Shown here in pieces: positions 26,425-34,714 of a DNA stretch of 64,000 nucleotides. A model generated the notes under the pieces. That model made no database searches. It was not told the origin of the DNA and saw only the letters and a list, made by a program, of their open reading frames with translations. Source of the stretch: Streptomyces longisporoflavus (GTDB taxonomy: Bacteria; Actinomycetota; Actinomycetes; Streptomycetales; Streptomycetaceae). Position 1 is the first letter of the stretch. The number at the start of each line of letters is the position of its first letter. The translations under genes and the position numbers were made by a program. The stretch spans positions 310,001 to 374,000 of the forward strand of contig NZ_BMTR01000005.1 in assembly GCF_014649775.1 (NCBI RefSeq). Direction: 5' to 3'.

Positions 26425-28614
26425 ATGAGGCCAAACCTCGCGGCACGACTCGGTGTGTGGAGTGCCCACCACCGCAAGACGGCCATCCTCGGCTGGCTGC
26501 TCTTCGTCGTGCTCGCCACGACCATCGGCGGGGCCTCGGGCATGGTCACCGCGTCCGACGACGAGATGGGGGTCGGCGACTCGGGCCGGGCCGCCGAGAT
26601 CCTGGACGACGCGGGCGTCGAGGAGCCCGCCGGCGAGCTCGTCATGGTCAGCGCCAGGACCGCGGACGGCTGGCGGGACGCGGCGGGCGACCTCTCCAAG
26701 GCCCTGACGGCGACCGGCGACATACGGGAGATGCAGGCGCCGCTGCCGTCCGAGGACCGCAAGGACGCACTGCTGCGCTTCGAGATGAAGGGCGCGTCCG
26801 ACGGGGCCGCCGACCGCGTGCAGCCGGTGCTCGACGCGGTGCAGAAGGCCAAGGACGAGGGGGCCTCAAAGGGCATCTCCGTCTACCAGTTCGGCGACGC
26901 GAGCTCCGAGAAGCAGCTGAGCGACCTGCTCTCGGACGACCTCACCAAGGCGGAGTTCACCGCGGTGCCGCTGGCGCTCGGCATTCTCCTGGTCGCCTTC
27001 GGCGCCGTGGTCGCGGCGCTGCTCCCGGTCGGGCTCGCGCTGACCGCGTGCGTGGCGGCCTTCGGCCTGCTCTCCCTCGCAAGCCACCAGCTGCATCTCT
27101 TCGAGACGACGTACTCGGTGATGTTCCTGATGGGGCTCGCGGTCGGCGTCGACTACTGCCTGTTCTATCTGCGGCGCGAGCGCGACGAGCGGGCGGCCGG
27201 ACATGACGCGGAGACCGCGCTGCGGATCGCGGCGGCCACCAGCGGGCGGGCCGTCCTGGTCTCGGGGCTGACGGTGATGGTCGCGATGGCGGGCATGTTC
27301 CTGTCCGGGCTGCTGCTCTTCAAGGGCTTCGCCGTCGCCACGATCCTGGTGGTCTTCGTGGCGATGCTGGGCTCGGTCACGGTGCTTCCCGCGCTGCTCT
27401 CCGCGCTCGGCGACCGGATCAACGCGGGGCGCATCCCCTTCCTCAACCGCAAGAACAAGAAGGGCGCGCACGCCAGTGGCGGTATCGCGGGCAAGCTCCT
27501 GCGCCCCGTCCTCGCCAAGCCGAAGTTCTTCGCCGTCGGCGCGGCGGTCCTGCTGCTCGCCCTCGCGGCGCCCGCGCTCGGCATGAAGACCGAACAGCTC
27601 GGCCTGGAGAAGCAGTTCGGCTCGGACGCCCCGCTCTCGGTGTCGTTCCGTGAGATCACCAAGGAGTTCCCCGGCGGTCCCGCCCCTGCCAAGATCGTCG
27701 TCAAGGCGGACGAGCCGGGTGGCATCCGATCCGACGAGATGCGCGACGCACTGACGAAGGTCGTGCGGGACGCGGGCGAGGGCGCCGAACTCACCGTCCA
27801 CAAGAAGGCGGGCGTGGCCGAGATCGACGTACCGCTGCCCGGTGACGGCAGTGGGGCCGAGGCGAAGAAGGCCCTCGGCGAACTCAAGGACGACGTGGTG
27901 CCCGCCGCCTTCGACGGCCTGGACGCGCAGGCGTACGTCGGCGGAGACCTCGCCGATTCCGTGGACTTCGGCGACCAGCTCAGCAAGGGCATCGTGCCGG
28001 TGTTCGCGTTCATCGCGGCGGTGACGTTCCTGCTGATGCTCTTCAGCTTCCGCTCGGTGGTGATCGCGGTGACGTCCATCGCCCTCAACCTGCTCTCGGT
28101 GGGCGCGGCCTACGGCGTGATGACCGCGGTCTTCCAGCACGGCTGGGGCGCGGAACTGATCGGCTCCGAGCAGGTGGGGGCGATCGAGAACTGGATGCCG
28201 CTGTTCGTCCTCGTGGTCCTCTTCGGCCTCTCGATGGACTACCACGTGTTCGTGGTCTCCCGGATCAGCGAGGCGCGGGACCGGGGTCTGGACAACCGCG
28301 CGGCGATCCGCGAGGGCATCACGCGCACCGCGGGCGCGGTGACCGGAGCGGCCGTGATCATGGTGGCCGTGTTCGCGGTCTTCGGCACTCTGTCCATGCA
28401 GGACATGCAGCAGATGGGCGTGGGCCTCGGCGTCGCTGTCCTGCTGGACGCGACGGTCGTACGGATGGTGCTGTTGCCGTCCCTGATGACGCTTCTGGGG
28501 GAGCGGAACTGGCGGACGCCGCGGGGGCTGGCCTGGTTGCCGCGGGTCTCTCACGGGGAGGGCCCTGTAGTACCGGAGCAGCCTGCGCCCCGGCGGGTTC
28601 CGTCGGCCACGTAG
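26425..28614 (+). CDS. MMPL-family (RND-type) membrane transporter
   Basis: A 729-residue protein with the duplicated MMPL layout. TM1 (about 18-40) is followed by an outer domain, TMs 2-6 from about 180 to 330, TM7 at about 365, a second outer domain, and TMs 8-12 from about 515 to 690. The conserved acidic segments in the membrane are visible: 'GLAVGVDYCLFYLRRERDER' and 'FGLSMDYHVFVVSRISEARDRG'. The family exports lipids or drugs using proton motive force. The substrate is unknown. It is divergent from a two-component system. Start ATG 26425 follows 'GGGGGCGAAAACGCC'. The MMPL length is normal. Confidence 0.92.
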   Translation: MRPNLAARLGVWSAHHRKTAILGWLLFVVLATTIGGASGMVTASDDEMGVGDSGRAAEILDDAGVEEPAGELVMVSARTADGWRDAAGDLSKALTATGDIREMQAPLPSEDRKDALLRFEMKGASDGAADRVQPVLDAVQKAKDEGASKGISVYQFGDASSEKQLSDLLSDDLTKAEFTAVPLALGILLVAFGAVVAALLPVGLALTACVAAFGLLSLASHQLHLFETTYSVMFLMGLAVGVDYCLFYLRRERDERAAGHDAETALRIAAATSGRAVLVSGLTVMVAMAGMFLSGLLLFKGFAVATILVVFVAMLGSVTVLPALLSALGDRINAGRIPFLNRKNKKGAHASGGIAGKLLRPVLAKPKFFAVGAAVLLLALAAPALGMKTEQLGLEKQFGSDAPLSVSFREITKEFPGGPAPAKIVVKADEPGGIRSDEMRDALTKVVRDAGEGAELTVHKKAGVAEIDVPLPGDGSGAEAKKALGELKDDVVPAAFDGLDAQAYVGGDLADSVDFGDQLSKGIVPVFAFIAAVTFLLMLFSFRSVVIAVTSIALNLLSVGAAYGVMTAVFQHGWGAELIGSEQVGAIENWMPLFVLVVLFGLSMDYHVFVVSRISEARDRGLDNRAAIREGITRTAGAVTGAAVIMVAVFAVFGTLSMQDMQQMGVGLGVAVLLDATVVRMVLLPSLMTLLGERNWRTPRGLAWLPRVSHGEGPVVPEQPAPRRVPSAT

Positions 28615-28660
28615 GCCCCCTGTTGGGTGTGGGGTCGTCTGCGGGCCGGTGGGGGCTGGT

Positions 28661-28690
28661 CGCGCAGTTCCCCGCGCCCCTGACGGGGCG
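28661..28690 (-). repeat. 30-bp Streptomyces intergenic module, copy 2
   Basis: On the minus strand this is identical in all 30 bases to 3981-4010, and it again sits between convergent genes next to a long perfect hairpin (28685-28727). Outside the 30 bases the two sites differ. Confidence 0.8.
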
Positions 28691-28727
28691 GTGGCCGGGC
28701 TGGATACTCCAGCCCGGCCACCGCCCC
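28685..28727. terminator. Perfect 20-bp-stem hairpin between MMPL and epimerase genes
   Basis: Two exact 20-base arms flank the loop TAC. It lies 71 bp after the MMPL stop and 11 bp before the stop of the convergent epimerase gene, so it can terminate both. Confidence 0.85.
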
Positions 28728-28737
28728 TCTTTCCTCG

Positions 28738-29733
28738 CTACAGCCCCAGCGCCTTCGCTTCCAGCTCCGGGTTCAGGCCCACGACCGGGCGGTCAGGGCG
28801 TTGCGGTGCCACCCCGCCGATCGACCGGAGCCAGGCCCACGTGTCCGCGACCGTGTCCGTCACCGGGCGCGCCCGCAGGCCCGCGGCCACCGCCTTCTCC
28901 GGCGAGGTGCGGTGCATGGAGTCGTGCATCTCTCCCGGCGGCGCCCACACCGGGAGCTGCGTCCACGGTTCGATGCCGTGCTCTGCGATCACCGAGGGGT
29001 CGGTCCACCGCAGCTCCACGTCGGCCGCGCCCGCCACCGCCACGCACGTCCTCAGGAACTCCTCCGTCGTGGTGTGCGCGATGGGGGAGACGATGTTGTA
29101 CGGGCCGTGCAGGCCGGCGGAAGCCGCGTCGAGAACCCACGCGGCGAGGTCGCGGGCGTCGATGTACTGGAGGTCCAACTCCCGCGGCCCCGGGGCCAGT
29201 ACGGGGCCGCCGCGGGCGACCCGGTTCAGCCACCACGGCAGCCGCCCGATGTTCTCGTACGGACCGAGGATCAGCCCCGCGCGGGCGAGCACCGTGCGCT
29301 CCGCCCCGAACTCCGCGACCGCGGCCAGCTCTCCGCCGCGCTTGTCCTCGGCGTAGGCCACCGAGTCCGCCTCGGGATCTCCCTCGACGAGGGCATGGCT
29401 CTCGTCGGAGCCCGCCGCGATCGGCCACCGGTACACGGAGACGCTCGACACATACACGTACCGCCCCGCCCGTCCCGCGAGCAGCCGCGCCGTGTCGCGC
29501 ACGGCACGCGGCGCCCCCGACCAGGTGTCGACGACGACGTCCCACGCGCCGTCGGCGGCGGCGAGCGCGTCCAGGCCGCCCTCGGCCGTGCGGTCACCGA
29601 GCAGCGACACCGCACCGGCGGGAGCCTCGTGGCGCCCGCGATGGAAGACCGTCACCTCCCAGCCACGCGCGAGGGCCGCCTCGGCGACTGCCCGCCCCAC
29701 GAATTCGGTACCGCCCAGCATCAGAAGTCTCAT
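28738..29733 (-). CDS. NAD-dependent epimerase/dehydratase family protein
   Basis: A 331-residue extended-SDR-like reductase. The nucleotide-binding start is 'MRLLMLGGTEFVGRAVAEAALARGWEVTVFHRG' (GxxxxxG type). 'VYVSSVSVY' and 'YAEDKRGGE' supply the Tyr-x-x-x-Lys region, and 'DLQYIDARDLAAWVLDAA' is typical of isoflavone-reductase/NmrA-like epimerases. The substrate is unknown. The start is ATG 29733, which has a -10-like 'CAGAGT' 7 nt upstream and no ribosome site, so it may be leaderless. The frame continues to 30114 only as a shadow of the next gene. Confidence 0.86.
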   Translation of the reverse strand: MRLLMLGGTEFVGRAVAEAALARGWEVTVFHRGRHEAPAGAVSLLGDRTAEGGLDALAAADGAWDVVVDTWSGAPRAVRDTARLLAGRAGRYVYVSSVSVYRWPIAAGSDESHALVEGDPEADSVAYAEDKRGGELAAVAEFGAERTVLARAGLILGPYENIGRLPWWLNRVARGGPVLAPGPRELDLQYIDARDLAAWVLDAASAGLHGPYNIVSPIAHTTTEEFLRTCVAVAGAADVELRWTDPSVIAEHGIEPWTQLPVWAPPGEMHDSMHRTSPEKAVAAGLRARPVTDTVADTWAWLRSIGGVAPQRPDRPVVGLNPELEAKALGL

Positions 29734-29831
29734 ACGGACGACTCTGCCCTCCGCTTCCCGTGGGCGGAACCGGGTTCTGCTACCGGCAGAGGTCTCCCGG
29801 CGAAGCCCGGTCCCACCGGGAAACCCGTAGG

Positions 29832-30455
29832 TCAGCGGGACGTCGGCGGCGCGTACTTGTAGCCGACCCGGCGCACCGTCTGGATCGTCCGGCGGTGCTC
29901 GGCGCCCAGCTTGCGCCGCAGCCGCGCGATGTGGACGTCGACGGTGCGTCCGTCGCCCACATGCCCGTACCCCCAGACCGTGGTCACCAGCTGGTCGCGC
30001 GTGTGCACCCGGTGCGGGTGGGCGACGAGATGCGCGAGGAGCTCGAACTCCAGGTAGGTGAGGTCGAGCTGCCTGCCGTCGACCTGCGCCGCACGCTGCA
30101 CGGTGTCGATCCACACGGGCCCGGCAGAGGTCTGCTCCTTGCCGTGCCCCTGCCCGGCCGCGGGGTGCAGCGGCTCGGGCCCGGCGGTGACGGGCTCCTG
30201 CCCGGCCGGTACGAGGACCAGGTAGCCGACCATCGGCGGCTGGCCCGGCAGGGTGGGCAGGGTGTGCTGGGGCGCGGGCAGCCAGGTCGCGCCCGGCGGC
30301 AGGAAGTCGGTGATCTGCACCACCTCGTCGGGGGCGACGGCTCGCAGCCGCCCCCGGCCGGGGCCGGACAGCGGCGTGGCGGTGGCCGTCGCGGTGGCGA
30401 CGGAAGCGGTGGCGGCGGAAGCGGGGGAGGCAGAGAAGGAACGGGAGTTCGCCAT
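29832..30455 (-). CDS. OmpR-type winged-helix regulator, probable GlnRII-like
   Basis: A 207-residue protein. The first 30 residues are Ala/Thr/Ser-rich and look disordered. A middle part without receiver residues follows ('VVQITDFLPPGATWLPAPQ'). The C-terminal winged helix (about 115-205) reads 'LDLTYLEFELLAHLVAHPHRVHTRDQLVTTVWGYGHVGDGRTVDVHIARLRRKLG'. No phospho-acceptor Asp is present, so it is an orphan regulator. In S. coelicolor the nitrogen regulator GlnRII (SCO2213) is encoded close to glnII; position and type suggest this is its counterpart, but I have not aligned it. It lies downstream of glnII on the same strand, after a terminator and a candidate leader ORF. Confidence 0.8.
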   Translation of the reverse strand: MANSRSFSASPASAATASVATATATATPLSGPGRGRLRAVAPDEVVQITDFLPPGATWLPAPQHTLPTLPGQPPMVGYLVLVPAGQEPVTAGPEPLHPAAGQGHGKEQTSAGPVWIDTVQRAAQVDGRQLDLTYLEFELLAHLVAHPHRVHTRDQLVTTVWGYGHVGDGRTVDVHIARLRRKLGAEHRRTIQTVRRVGYKYAPPTSR

Positions 30456-30552
30456 GGAAGTCAGCTCTTTCGCGCGGAGGAGTCGTCAGTCTCGTCAGTC
30501 GACGAGGACGTACGTACGTCGTGCGCGTCAGGCGAAAGCCGGGTGAACGGCG

Positions 30553-30675
30553 TTAGAGGGCCTGCGCGTTCGTCGCGCGGCAACACACCCGGTCGAAGTC
30601 GTGGTGCTGACGGGAAGGCCAGAACGGCTCGAGGTCGTGGTCACGACCCGTCGCGATGTTCCCGTGGCTGCCCAT
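30553..30675 (-). CDS. Candidate cysteine-containing leader peptide upstream of the winged-helix regulator
   Basis: A 40-codon ORF starting at ATG 30675 with 'GGGG' just before it and ending TAA at 30553, about 97 bp before the regulator's start. Its end reads 'RQHHDFDRVCCRATNAQAL'. Short actinobacterial leader peptides linked to cysteine supply commonly end R-x-H-[VI]-D-[LF]-x-R-V followed by Cys, and this ORF shows that pattern with adjacent TGT-TGC codons. Ribosome stalling there could alter the mRNA folding ahead of the regulator. Coding is not proven; the frame continues upstream to 30837, so chance cannot be excluded. Confidence 0.45.
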   Translation of the reverse strand: MGSHGNIATGRDHDLEPFWPSRQHHDFDRVCCRATNAQAL

Positions 30676-30782
30676 GACCCCATTGAAGCAGACGGCAGGG
30701 GCGGCGGTCGTTCCCTCTCGTCTGCTGATACGGCCCTTCGGCCAACCCTTGGCGTGAATTCGCCCCTCCGGTCCGGCATGCC

Positions 30783-30819
30783 GAAGGGGACGCCCGCCGG
30801 ACCGGCGGGCGCCCCCTTC
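30783..30819 (-). terminator. glnII terminator hairpin
   Basis: An 18-bp stem with one mismatch and a one-base loop begins 23 bp after the glnII stop. It separates glnII from the downstream leader ORF and winged-helix gene, which therefore probably have their own promoter between 30680 and 30780. Confidence 0.75.
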
Positions 30820-30841
30820 AGGAACGCAGGGACCCATCGGG

Positions 30842-31861
30842 TCAGACCTGACCGGCCTTCTCCAGGGCGGTGCAGCAGGTGTCGACGAGCAGACGCGTCA
30901 CGACGTACGGGTCGACGTTCGCGTTCGGGCGGCGGTCCTCGATGTAGCCCTTCTGCTCCACCTCGACCTGCCACGGGATACGGACCGAGGCGCCGCGGTC
31001 GGAGACCCCGTACTTGTACTCGTCCCACGGGGCGGTCTCGTGCAGACCGGTCAGGCGGTCGTCGATGCCGGCGCCGTAGTTCTTGACGTGGTCCATCGGC
31101 TTGGAGCCCTCGCCGAGGGACTCGCAGGCGGTGATGATCGGGGCGTAACCCTCGCGCATCGCCTTCGTGGAGAAGTTCGTGTGCGCGCCCGCGCCGTTCC
31201 AGTCGCCCTTCACCGGCTTCGGGTCGAGCGTCGCCGACACCTTGAAGTCCTCGGCGGTGCGGTAGAGCAGCCAGCGGGCGACCCACAGCTGGTCGGAGAC
31301 CTCGAGCGGCGCGAGCGGGCCGACCTGGAACTCCCACTGGCCCGGCATGACCTCGGCGTTGATGCCGGAGATCCCGAGGCCCGCCTTGAGGCAGTTCTCC
31401 AGGTGCGCCTCGACGACGTCACGGCCGAAGATCTCGTCCGCGCCGACGCCGCAGTAGTAGCCGCCCTGCGCGGCCGGGAAGCCGCCGACGGGGAAGCCGA
31501 GCGGACGGTCGCCCTCGAAGAAGGTGTACTCCTGCTCGATGCCGAAGATCGGCTCCTGCGAGGCGAAGCGCGCCTCGACCTCGGCCAGCGCGGCACGGGT
31601 GTTGGACTCGTGCGGCGTCATGTCCGTGTTGAGGACCTCGCAGAGCACGAGCACGTCGTTGCCGCCGCGGATCGGGTCAGGGCAGGTGAAGACCGGCTTG
31701 AGCACGCGGTCGGAGGCGTGACCCTCGGCCTGGTTGGTGCTGGATCCGTCGAAGCCCCAGGTGGGGAGCTCCGCGCCGTCCGTCATGATCTTCGTCTTCG
31801 AACGGAGCTTGGCGGTCGGCTCAGTGCCGTCGATCCAGATGTACTCAGCCTTGAAGGTCAC
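30842..31861 (-). CDS. glnII: Glutamine synthetase type II (eukaryote-like)
   Basis: A 339-residue GS-II enzyme, shorter than type I and with no adenylylation loop. Signatures: 'TFKAEYIWIDG', 'LPTWGFDGSSTNQAEG', 'FGIEQEYTF' (metal Glu), 'GQWEFQVGP', 'GDWNGAGAHTNFST' (ATP/ammonium region) and 'RIPWQVE' (substrate Arg). It makes glutamine from glutamate and ammonia and is heat-labile in Streptomyces. Start choice: ATG 31870 has 'AAAAGG' touching it, which is too close. GTG 31861 places 'AAGGA' 8 nt away, and the protein then begins 'MTFKAEY' as in the family. A GlnR-type site lies at 31950-31987. Confidence 0.95.
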   Translation of the reverse strand: MTFKAEYIWIDGTEPTAKLRSKTKIMTDGAELPTWGFDGSSTNQAEGHASDRVLKPVFTCPDPIRGGNDVLVLCEVLNTDMTPHESNTRAALAEVEARFASQEPIFGIEQEYTFFEGDRPLGFPVGGFPAAQGGYYCGVGADEIFGRDVVEAHLENCLKAGLGISGINAEVMPGQWEFQVGPLAPLEVSDQLWVARWLLYRTAEDFKVSATLDPKPVKGDWNGAGAHTNFSTKAMREGYAPIITACESLGEGSKPMDHVKNYGAGIDDRLTGLHETAPWDEYKYGVSDRGASVRIPWQVEVEQKGYIEDRRPNANVDPYVVTRLLVDTCCTALEKAGQV

Positions 31862-31949
31862 GGGGCCCATCCTTTTTGACGCTCGGTACGGCGCAGAACG
31901 TGCGGGTGCTGCGGTGCCGTGGTGATGCCGCGCAGCCTGCCAACGCGCG

Positions 31950-31987
31950 ATTTCCCGGCCATTGCTCGAATGTGAACCCCGTGTTAC
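31950..31987 (-). promoter_or_regulatory. GlnR box array upstream of glnII
   Basis: On the minus strand GTAAC, TTCAC, GCAAT and GAAAT follow one another with exactly 6 bases between each, matching the four-half-site GlnR pattern (GTnAC-n6-GAAAC repeated). The first and last boxes fit best. It lies about 90-125 bp upstream of the glnII start. Confidence 0.75.
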
Positions 31988-32140
31988 CTGCGGTGGCTGT
32001 GGCTCACCTCACGCCCCGCCGCGCGCCCCGGCTCATTTGATGACGGCGTCGGCGACCGCGATGAGCAGCCCGATTGTCCCGGGCCGCGCGCGCCGCCGAG
32101 TTCCCGGGCTGAGGTGCCCTCGGCCCCGCAGCGGTGGCGG

Positions 32141-32509
32141 CTACCTGGACAGCGCGTCCCGTACCGCCTCCTCCGTGCGCGCCACCACCGCGGTGCCGTC
32201 GTCAGCGGTGATGATCGGCCGCTGGATGAGCTCGGGGTGCTCGGAGAGGGCGGTGATCCAGCGGTCGCGGCCGGAGGCGTCGCGCGGCCAGGCCTCCCGG
32301 TCCTTCAGGTTCAGCTCCTTGGCGGCGTCCTCCCCGGTGCGCGTGATGTCCCACGGCTCCAGGCCGAGCCGGCCGAGGACGGCGCGGATCTCGTCCTCGC
32401 CGGGGACGTCGTCGAGGTAGCGCCGGACGGTGTACTCCGCGCCCTCCGCGTCGAGCAGCGTGAGCGCGCCGCGGCACTTCGAGCAGGCGGGATTGATCCA
32501 GATCTCCAT
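32141..32509 (-). CDS. ArsC/Spx-like thioredoxin-fold protein
   Basis: A 122-residue protein of the ArsC family. 'INPACSKCRGALTLL' at the N-terminus carries C9 and C12 (C-x2-C), and 'RTGEDAAKELNL' and 'ELIQRPIITADDGTAVVARTEE' are typical for YffB/ArsC-type reductases. Arsenate reduction is possible but no ars genes are near, so a general thiol-redox role is equally likely. ATG 32509 is preceded by TAGCGT 7 nt upstream and no ribosome site, suggesting a leaderless mRNA. The longer frame to 32545 is not needed. Confidence 0.87.
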   Translation of the reverse strand: MEIWINPACSKCRGALTLLDAEGAEYTVRRYLDDVPGEDEIRAVLGRLGLEPWDITRTGEDAAKELNLKDREAWPRDASGRDRWITALSEHPELIQRPIITADDGTAVVARTEEAVRDALSR

Positions 32510-32516
32510 GCCGCAC

Positions 32517-32522
32517 ACGCTA
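32517..32522 (-). promoter_or_regulatory. -10 element of a leaderless arsC-like transcript
   Basis: TAGCGT on the minus strand ends 7 nt before ATG 32509. No ribosome-binding site is present. Confidence 0.5.
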
Positions 32523-32663
32523 CCCGCGACCCTCCGGGGACTCACCCGTCACAGCGCCCGAAAGCCCGTCTGGCCAGCGGCGATTGTCAGTGCCCGGCAG
32601 TAGAATTGAAGCAGTGTTCGAGGGTTCCCGACGGGGGTTCCTGACCGCGACAGGAGGATGCCT

Positions 32664-32969
32664 GTGCCCGCTGCCGCACTTACATCGAAGTCGAAGCGCA
32701 ACGCTTCCCGGCCCGTGATCATCGACCCGACGTACGCACCACTGGAGAAGCGACCGCTCCCGGCCGGACGGCCGCGCGAGTGGTACATCACGCACAACCG
32801 GCGCCTGAAGGCCATGCGTCTGGCGATAGCACTGCTCGACTCGGGCGTCTATCTGGCGAACCAAGCGAGCAACACCCGTATCCGGAGCATGGCGGAGGAC
32901 GTGGGCATCCACCCGCCGTCGGACATCACCTGCCACATGGTGCGCGCCCTGATGCGCTACAGCCGCTGA
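32664..32969 (+). CDS. Small conserved protein of unknown function
   Basis: About 101 residues, basic, with no signal or membrane segment. A clear central block reads 'RPREWYITHNRRLKAMRLAIALLDSGVYLANQASNTRIRSMAEDVGIHPPSDITCHMVRALMRYS'. The 'TRIRSMAEDVGIHPPSDIT' part looks like a helix-turn-helix and may bind DNA, but this is a guess. Start: ATG 32658 directly abuts 'AGGAGG', whereas GTG 32664 lies 6 nt from it, so I prefer GTG. A strong hairpin follows at 32987. It is a monocistronic unit divergent from the arsC-like gene. I recall similar small proteins in other streptomycetes but know no function. Confidence 0.8.
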   Translation: MPAAALTSKSKRNASRPVIIDPTYAPLEKRPLPAGRPREWYITHNRRLKAMRLAIALLDSGVYLANQASNTRIRSMAEDVGIHPPSDITCHMVRALMRYSR

Positions 32970-32986
32970 GCGGTCGCACGGACGTC

Positions 32987-33017
32987 TGCGGGCGGGGGCC
33001 GAACGCCCCCGCCCGCA
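32987..33017 (+). terminator. Hairpin terminator after the small conserved gene
   Basis: A perfect 13-bp GC-rich stem encloses the loop CGAAC, 17 bp after the stop codon. The remainder of the 342-bp gap to 33312 shows nothing recognisable except the DUF2252 ribosome-binding site. Confidence 0.85.
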
Positions 33018-33311
33018 CACGTGGTGCACGCCGACCGCGTGACGCGGCCGGAACCCGCCCCCTCGCCCTCGCCCAGCCCCTGTGCACCCTCGAGCGGTTG
33101 TACCGGCCAAGGGGGTGGCGGCGTGGGTGGTGGCGGGCGGAAGCTGATGTCATGGGGAGCTGGGGGCCCCGGGGGCTGAGGCGTACGCGTGCCGGGCACG
33201 ACGAACAGGTGCCCCGGCCCCGTTTCGCGTCGGCCCTCCGCCTGCGGCGGCACGGGCCGCCGCAGGAAGAAGGCTGCCGCCGGGAGCCGACGGAGAGGGG
33301 GGCGGGGAGCG

Positions 33312-34685
33312 ATGACCACTCCAGAAGAGCGCGCCCGGCAGGGCAGGGCTGCCCGCAAGAACGCCTCCCGGTCCTCGCACGGGGCCTGGATACCCTCCGC
33401 CGATCGCGCCGACCCGGTGGCCGTGCTCGAACGGCAGGGCGCGGACCGCGTCCAGGAACTGCTGCCCGTCCGGTACGCCCGCATGGCAGCCTCCCCCTTC
33501 TCCTTCCTCCGGGGCGCCGTCGCCGTCATGGCGGGGGACTTGGCCGTCCAGTGGAACACCGGGCTCACGGTCCAACTCTGCGGCGACGCAAACCTGTTGA
33601 ACTTCGGACTGTTCGCATCACCGGAACGCGGCCTGCTCTTCGACCTCGACGACTTCGACGAGACCTGCCCCGGCCCCTTCGAGTGGGACGTCAAACGCCT
33701 GGCCGCGAGCATCGCCGTGGCATCCCGCGGCAGCGGCCGGCCGGAGAGCGCGGCGCACGAGGCATGCCGCGCGGCGGTGTCGGCGTACCGCACGTCGATG
33801 AGGCGCCTCGCGGGACTGGGCGAACTGGCCGTCTGGTACGAACACATGGACACGCAGGGCCTGTCGAAGCTCATCGGCTCCACGCCCAACGGCGCGCGCG
33901 GATCGCGCGCCTCCGACGCGGCGGCCCGCCGCACGACCCTCCGGTCGGTCGGCAGGCTGACACAGGAGGTGAACGGCGTCCGCCGCATCATCCACGACCC
34001 GCCGCTCCTCGAACCCGCGGGCCCGCCGGACATCGCCGCTCTGCGCAAGATCTTCGGCGACTACCGCTCCACGCTCTCCGAGGAGCGCCGACTCCTCCTG
34101 GACCGCTACCACTTCGTGGACGCGGCGCGGAAGGTGGTGGGCGTGGGCGGCGTCGGCACCCGCTGCTACATCGTGCTCCTCGCCGGGCGCGACGCCGACG
34201 ACCCGCTCTTCCTCCAGATCAAGGAAGCGGTCCGCTCGGTCTACGAGGAGCACCTCCCGGCGGGCCCGTACGTCCACCCCGGCCACCGTGTGGTCGCCGG
34301 CCAGCGTCTCCTCCAGGCGGCAGGAGACATCTTCCTCGGCTGGATGACGGGCCCCCGCGGCCGCGCCTTCTACTGGCGCAGGCTCCGTGACGTGCGGGGC
34401 GCGGCGGACGTCGAGGCCATGTCCGCCGCCCGGCTGCGCTCGTACGCCCGGCTCTGCGGCACGGCCCTGGCGCGCGCCCACGCCCGCTCCGGCGACCGCA
34501 TCGCCATCGCCGCCTACCTGGGCGGCGCCGACACGTTCGACCGGGCGGTAGCGGACTTCGCGCTGCGCTACGCCGCGCAGAACGCGCAGGACCACGCGGC
34601 GCTGACCGACGCGATCGCCTCGGGTCTGGTGAACGCCGCGGGCCCGGACGGTGCCGCGTCGCAGGAGCGAGCAGGCGAGCCCTGA
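33312..34685 (+). CDS. DUF2252 family protein (kinase-fold-like)
   Basis: A 457-residue cytoplasmic protein of the DUF2252 family. Family landmarks include 'RYARMAASPFSFLRGAVAVMAGDL', 'VQLCGDANLLNFGLFASPERGLLFDLDDFDET', where the D-x-N and D-x-D residues resemble the catalytic and metal loops of aminoglycoside-kinase folds, and 'QIKEAVRSVYE'. The domain is widespread but the reaction is not established. Start ATG 33312 follows 'GGGGAGCG'; the open frame from 33189 adds 41 Arg-rich residues that look non-coding. The C-terminal Arg/Ala-rich tail is of normal quality, and the gene stands alone. Confidence 0.88.
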   Translation: MTTPEERARQGRAARKNASRSSHGAWIPSADRADPVAVLERQGADRVQELLPVRYARMAASPFSFLRGAVAVMAGDLAVQWNTGLTVQLCGDANLLNFGLFASPERGLLFDLDDFDETCPGPFEWDVKRLAASIAVASRGSGRPESAAHEACRAAVSAYRTSMRRLAGLGELAVWYEHMDTQGLSKLIGSTPNGARGSRASDAAARRTTLRSVGRLTQEVNGVRRIIHDPPLLEPAGPPDIAALRKIFGDYRSTLSEERRLLLDRYHFVDAARKVVGVGGVGTRCYIVLLAGRDADDPLFLQIKEAVRSVYEEHLPAGPYVHPGHRVVAGQRLLQAAGDIFLGWMTGPRGRAFYWRRLRDVRGAADVEAMSAARLRSYARLCGTALARAHARSGDRIAIAAYLGGADTFDRAVADFALRYAAQNAQDHAALTDAIASGLVNAAGPDGAASQERAGEP

Positions 34686-34714
34686 CCCGGCCGGGGGCCC
34701 GGCCCGCAGTCTTG

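Noticed and set aside
26254..26472. Short minus-strand frame in the kinase-MMPL spacer
   Set aside because: It covers both promoter regions and the MMPL start and has no conserved pattern.
30528..31337. 269-codon minus-strand frame over glnII
   Set aside because: It is a shadow of glnII in another frame, Arg/Gly-rich and without domains.
32780..34390. 536-codon frame overlapping the small conserved gene and DUF2252
   Set aside because: It is out of frame with both genes, has no domain, and starts inside the small gene. The DUF2252 frame has the family motifs.
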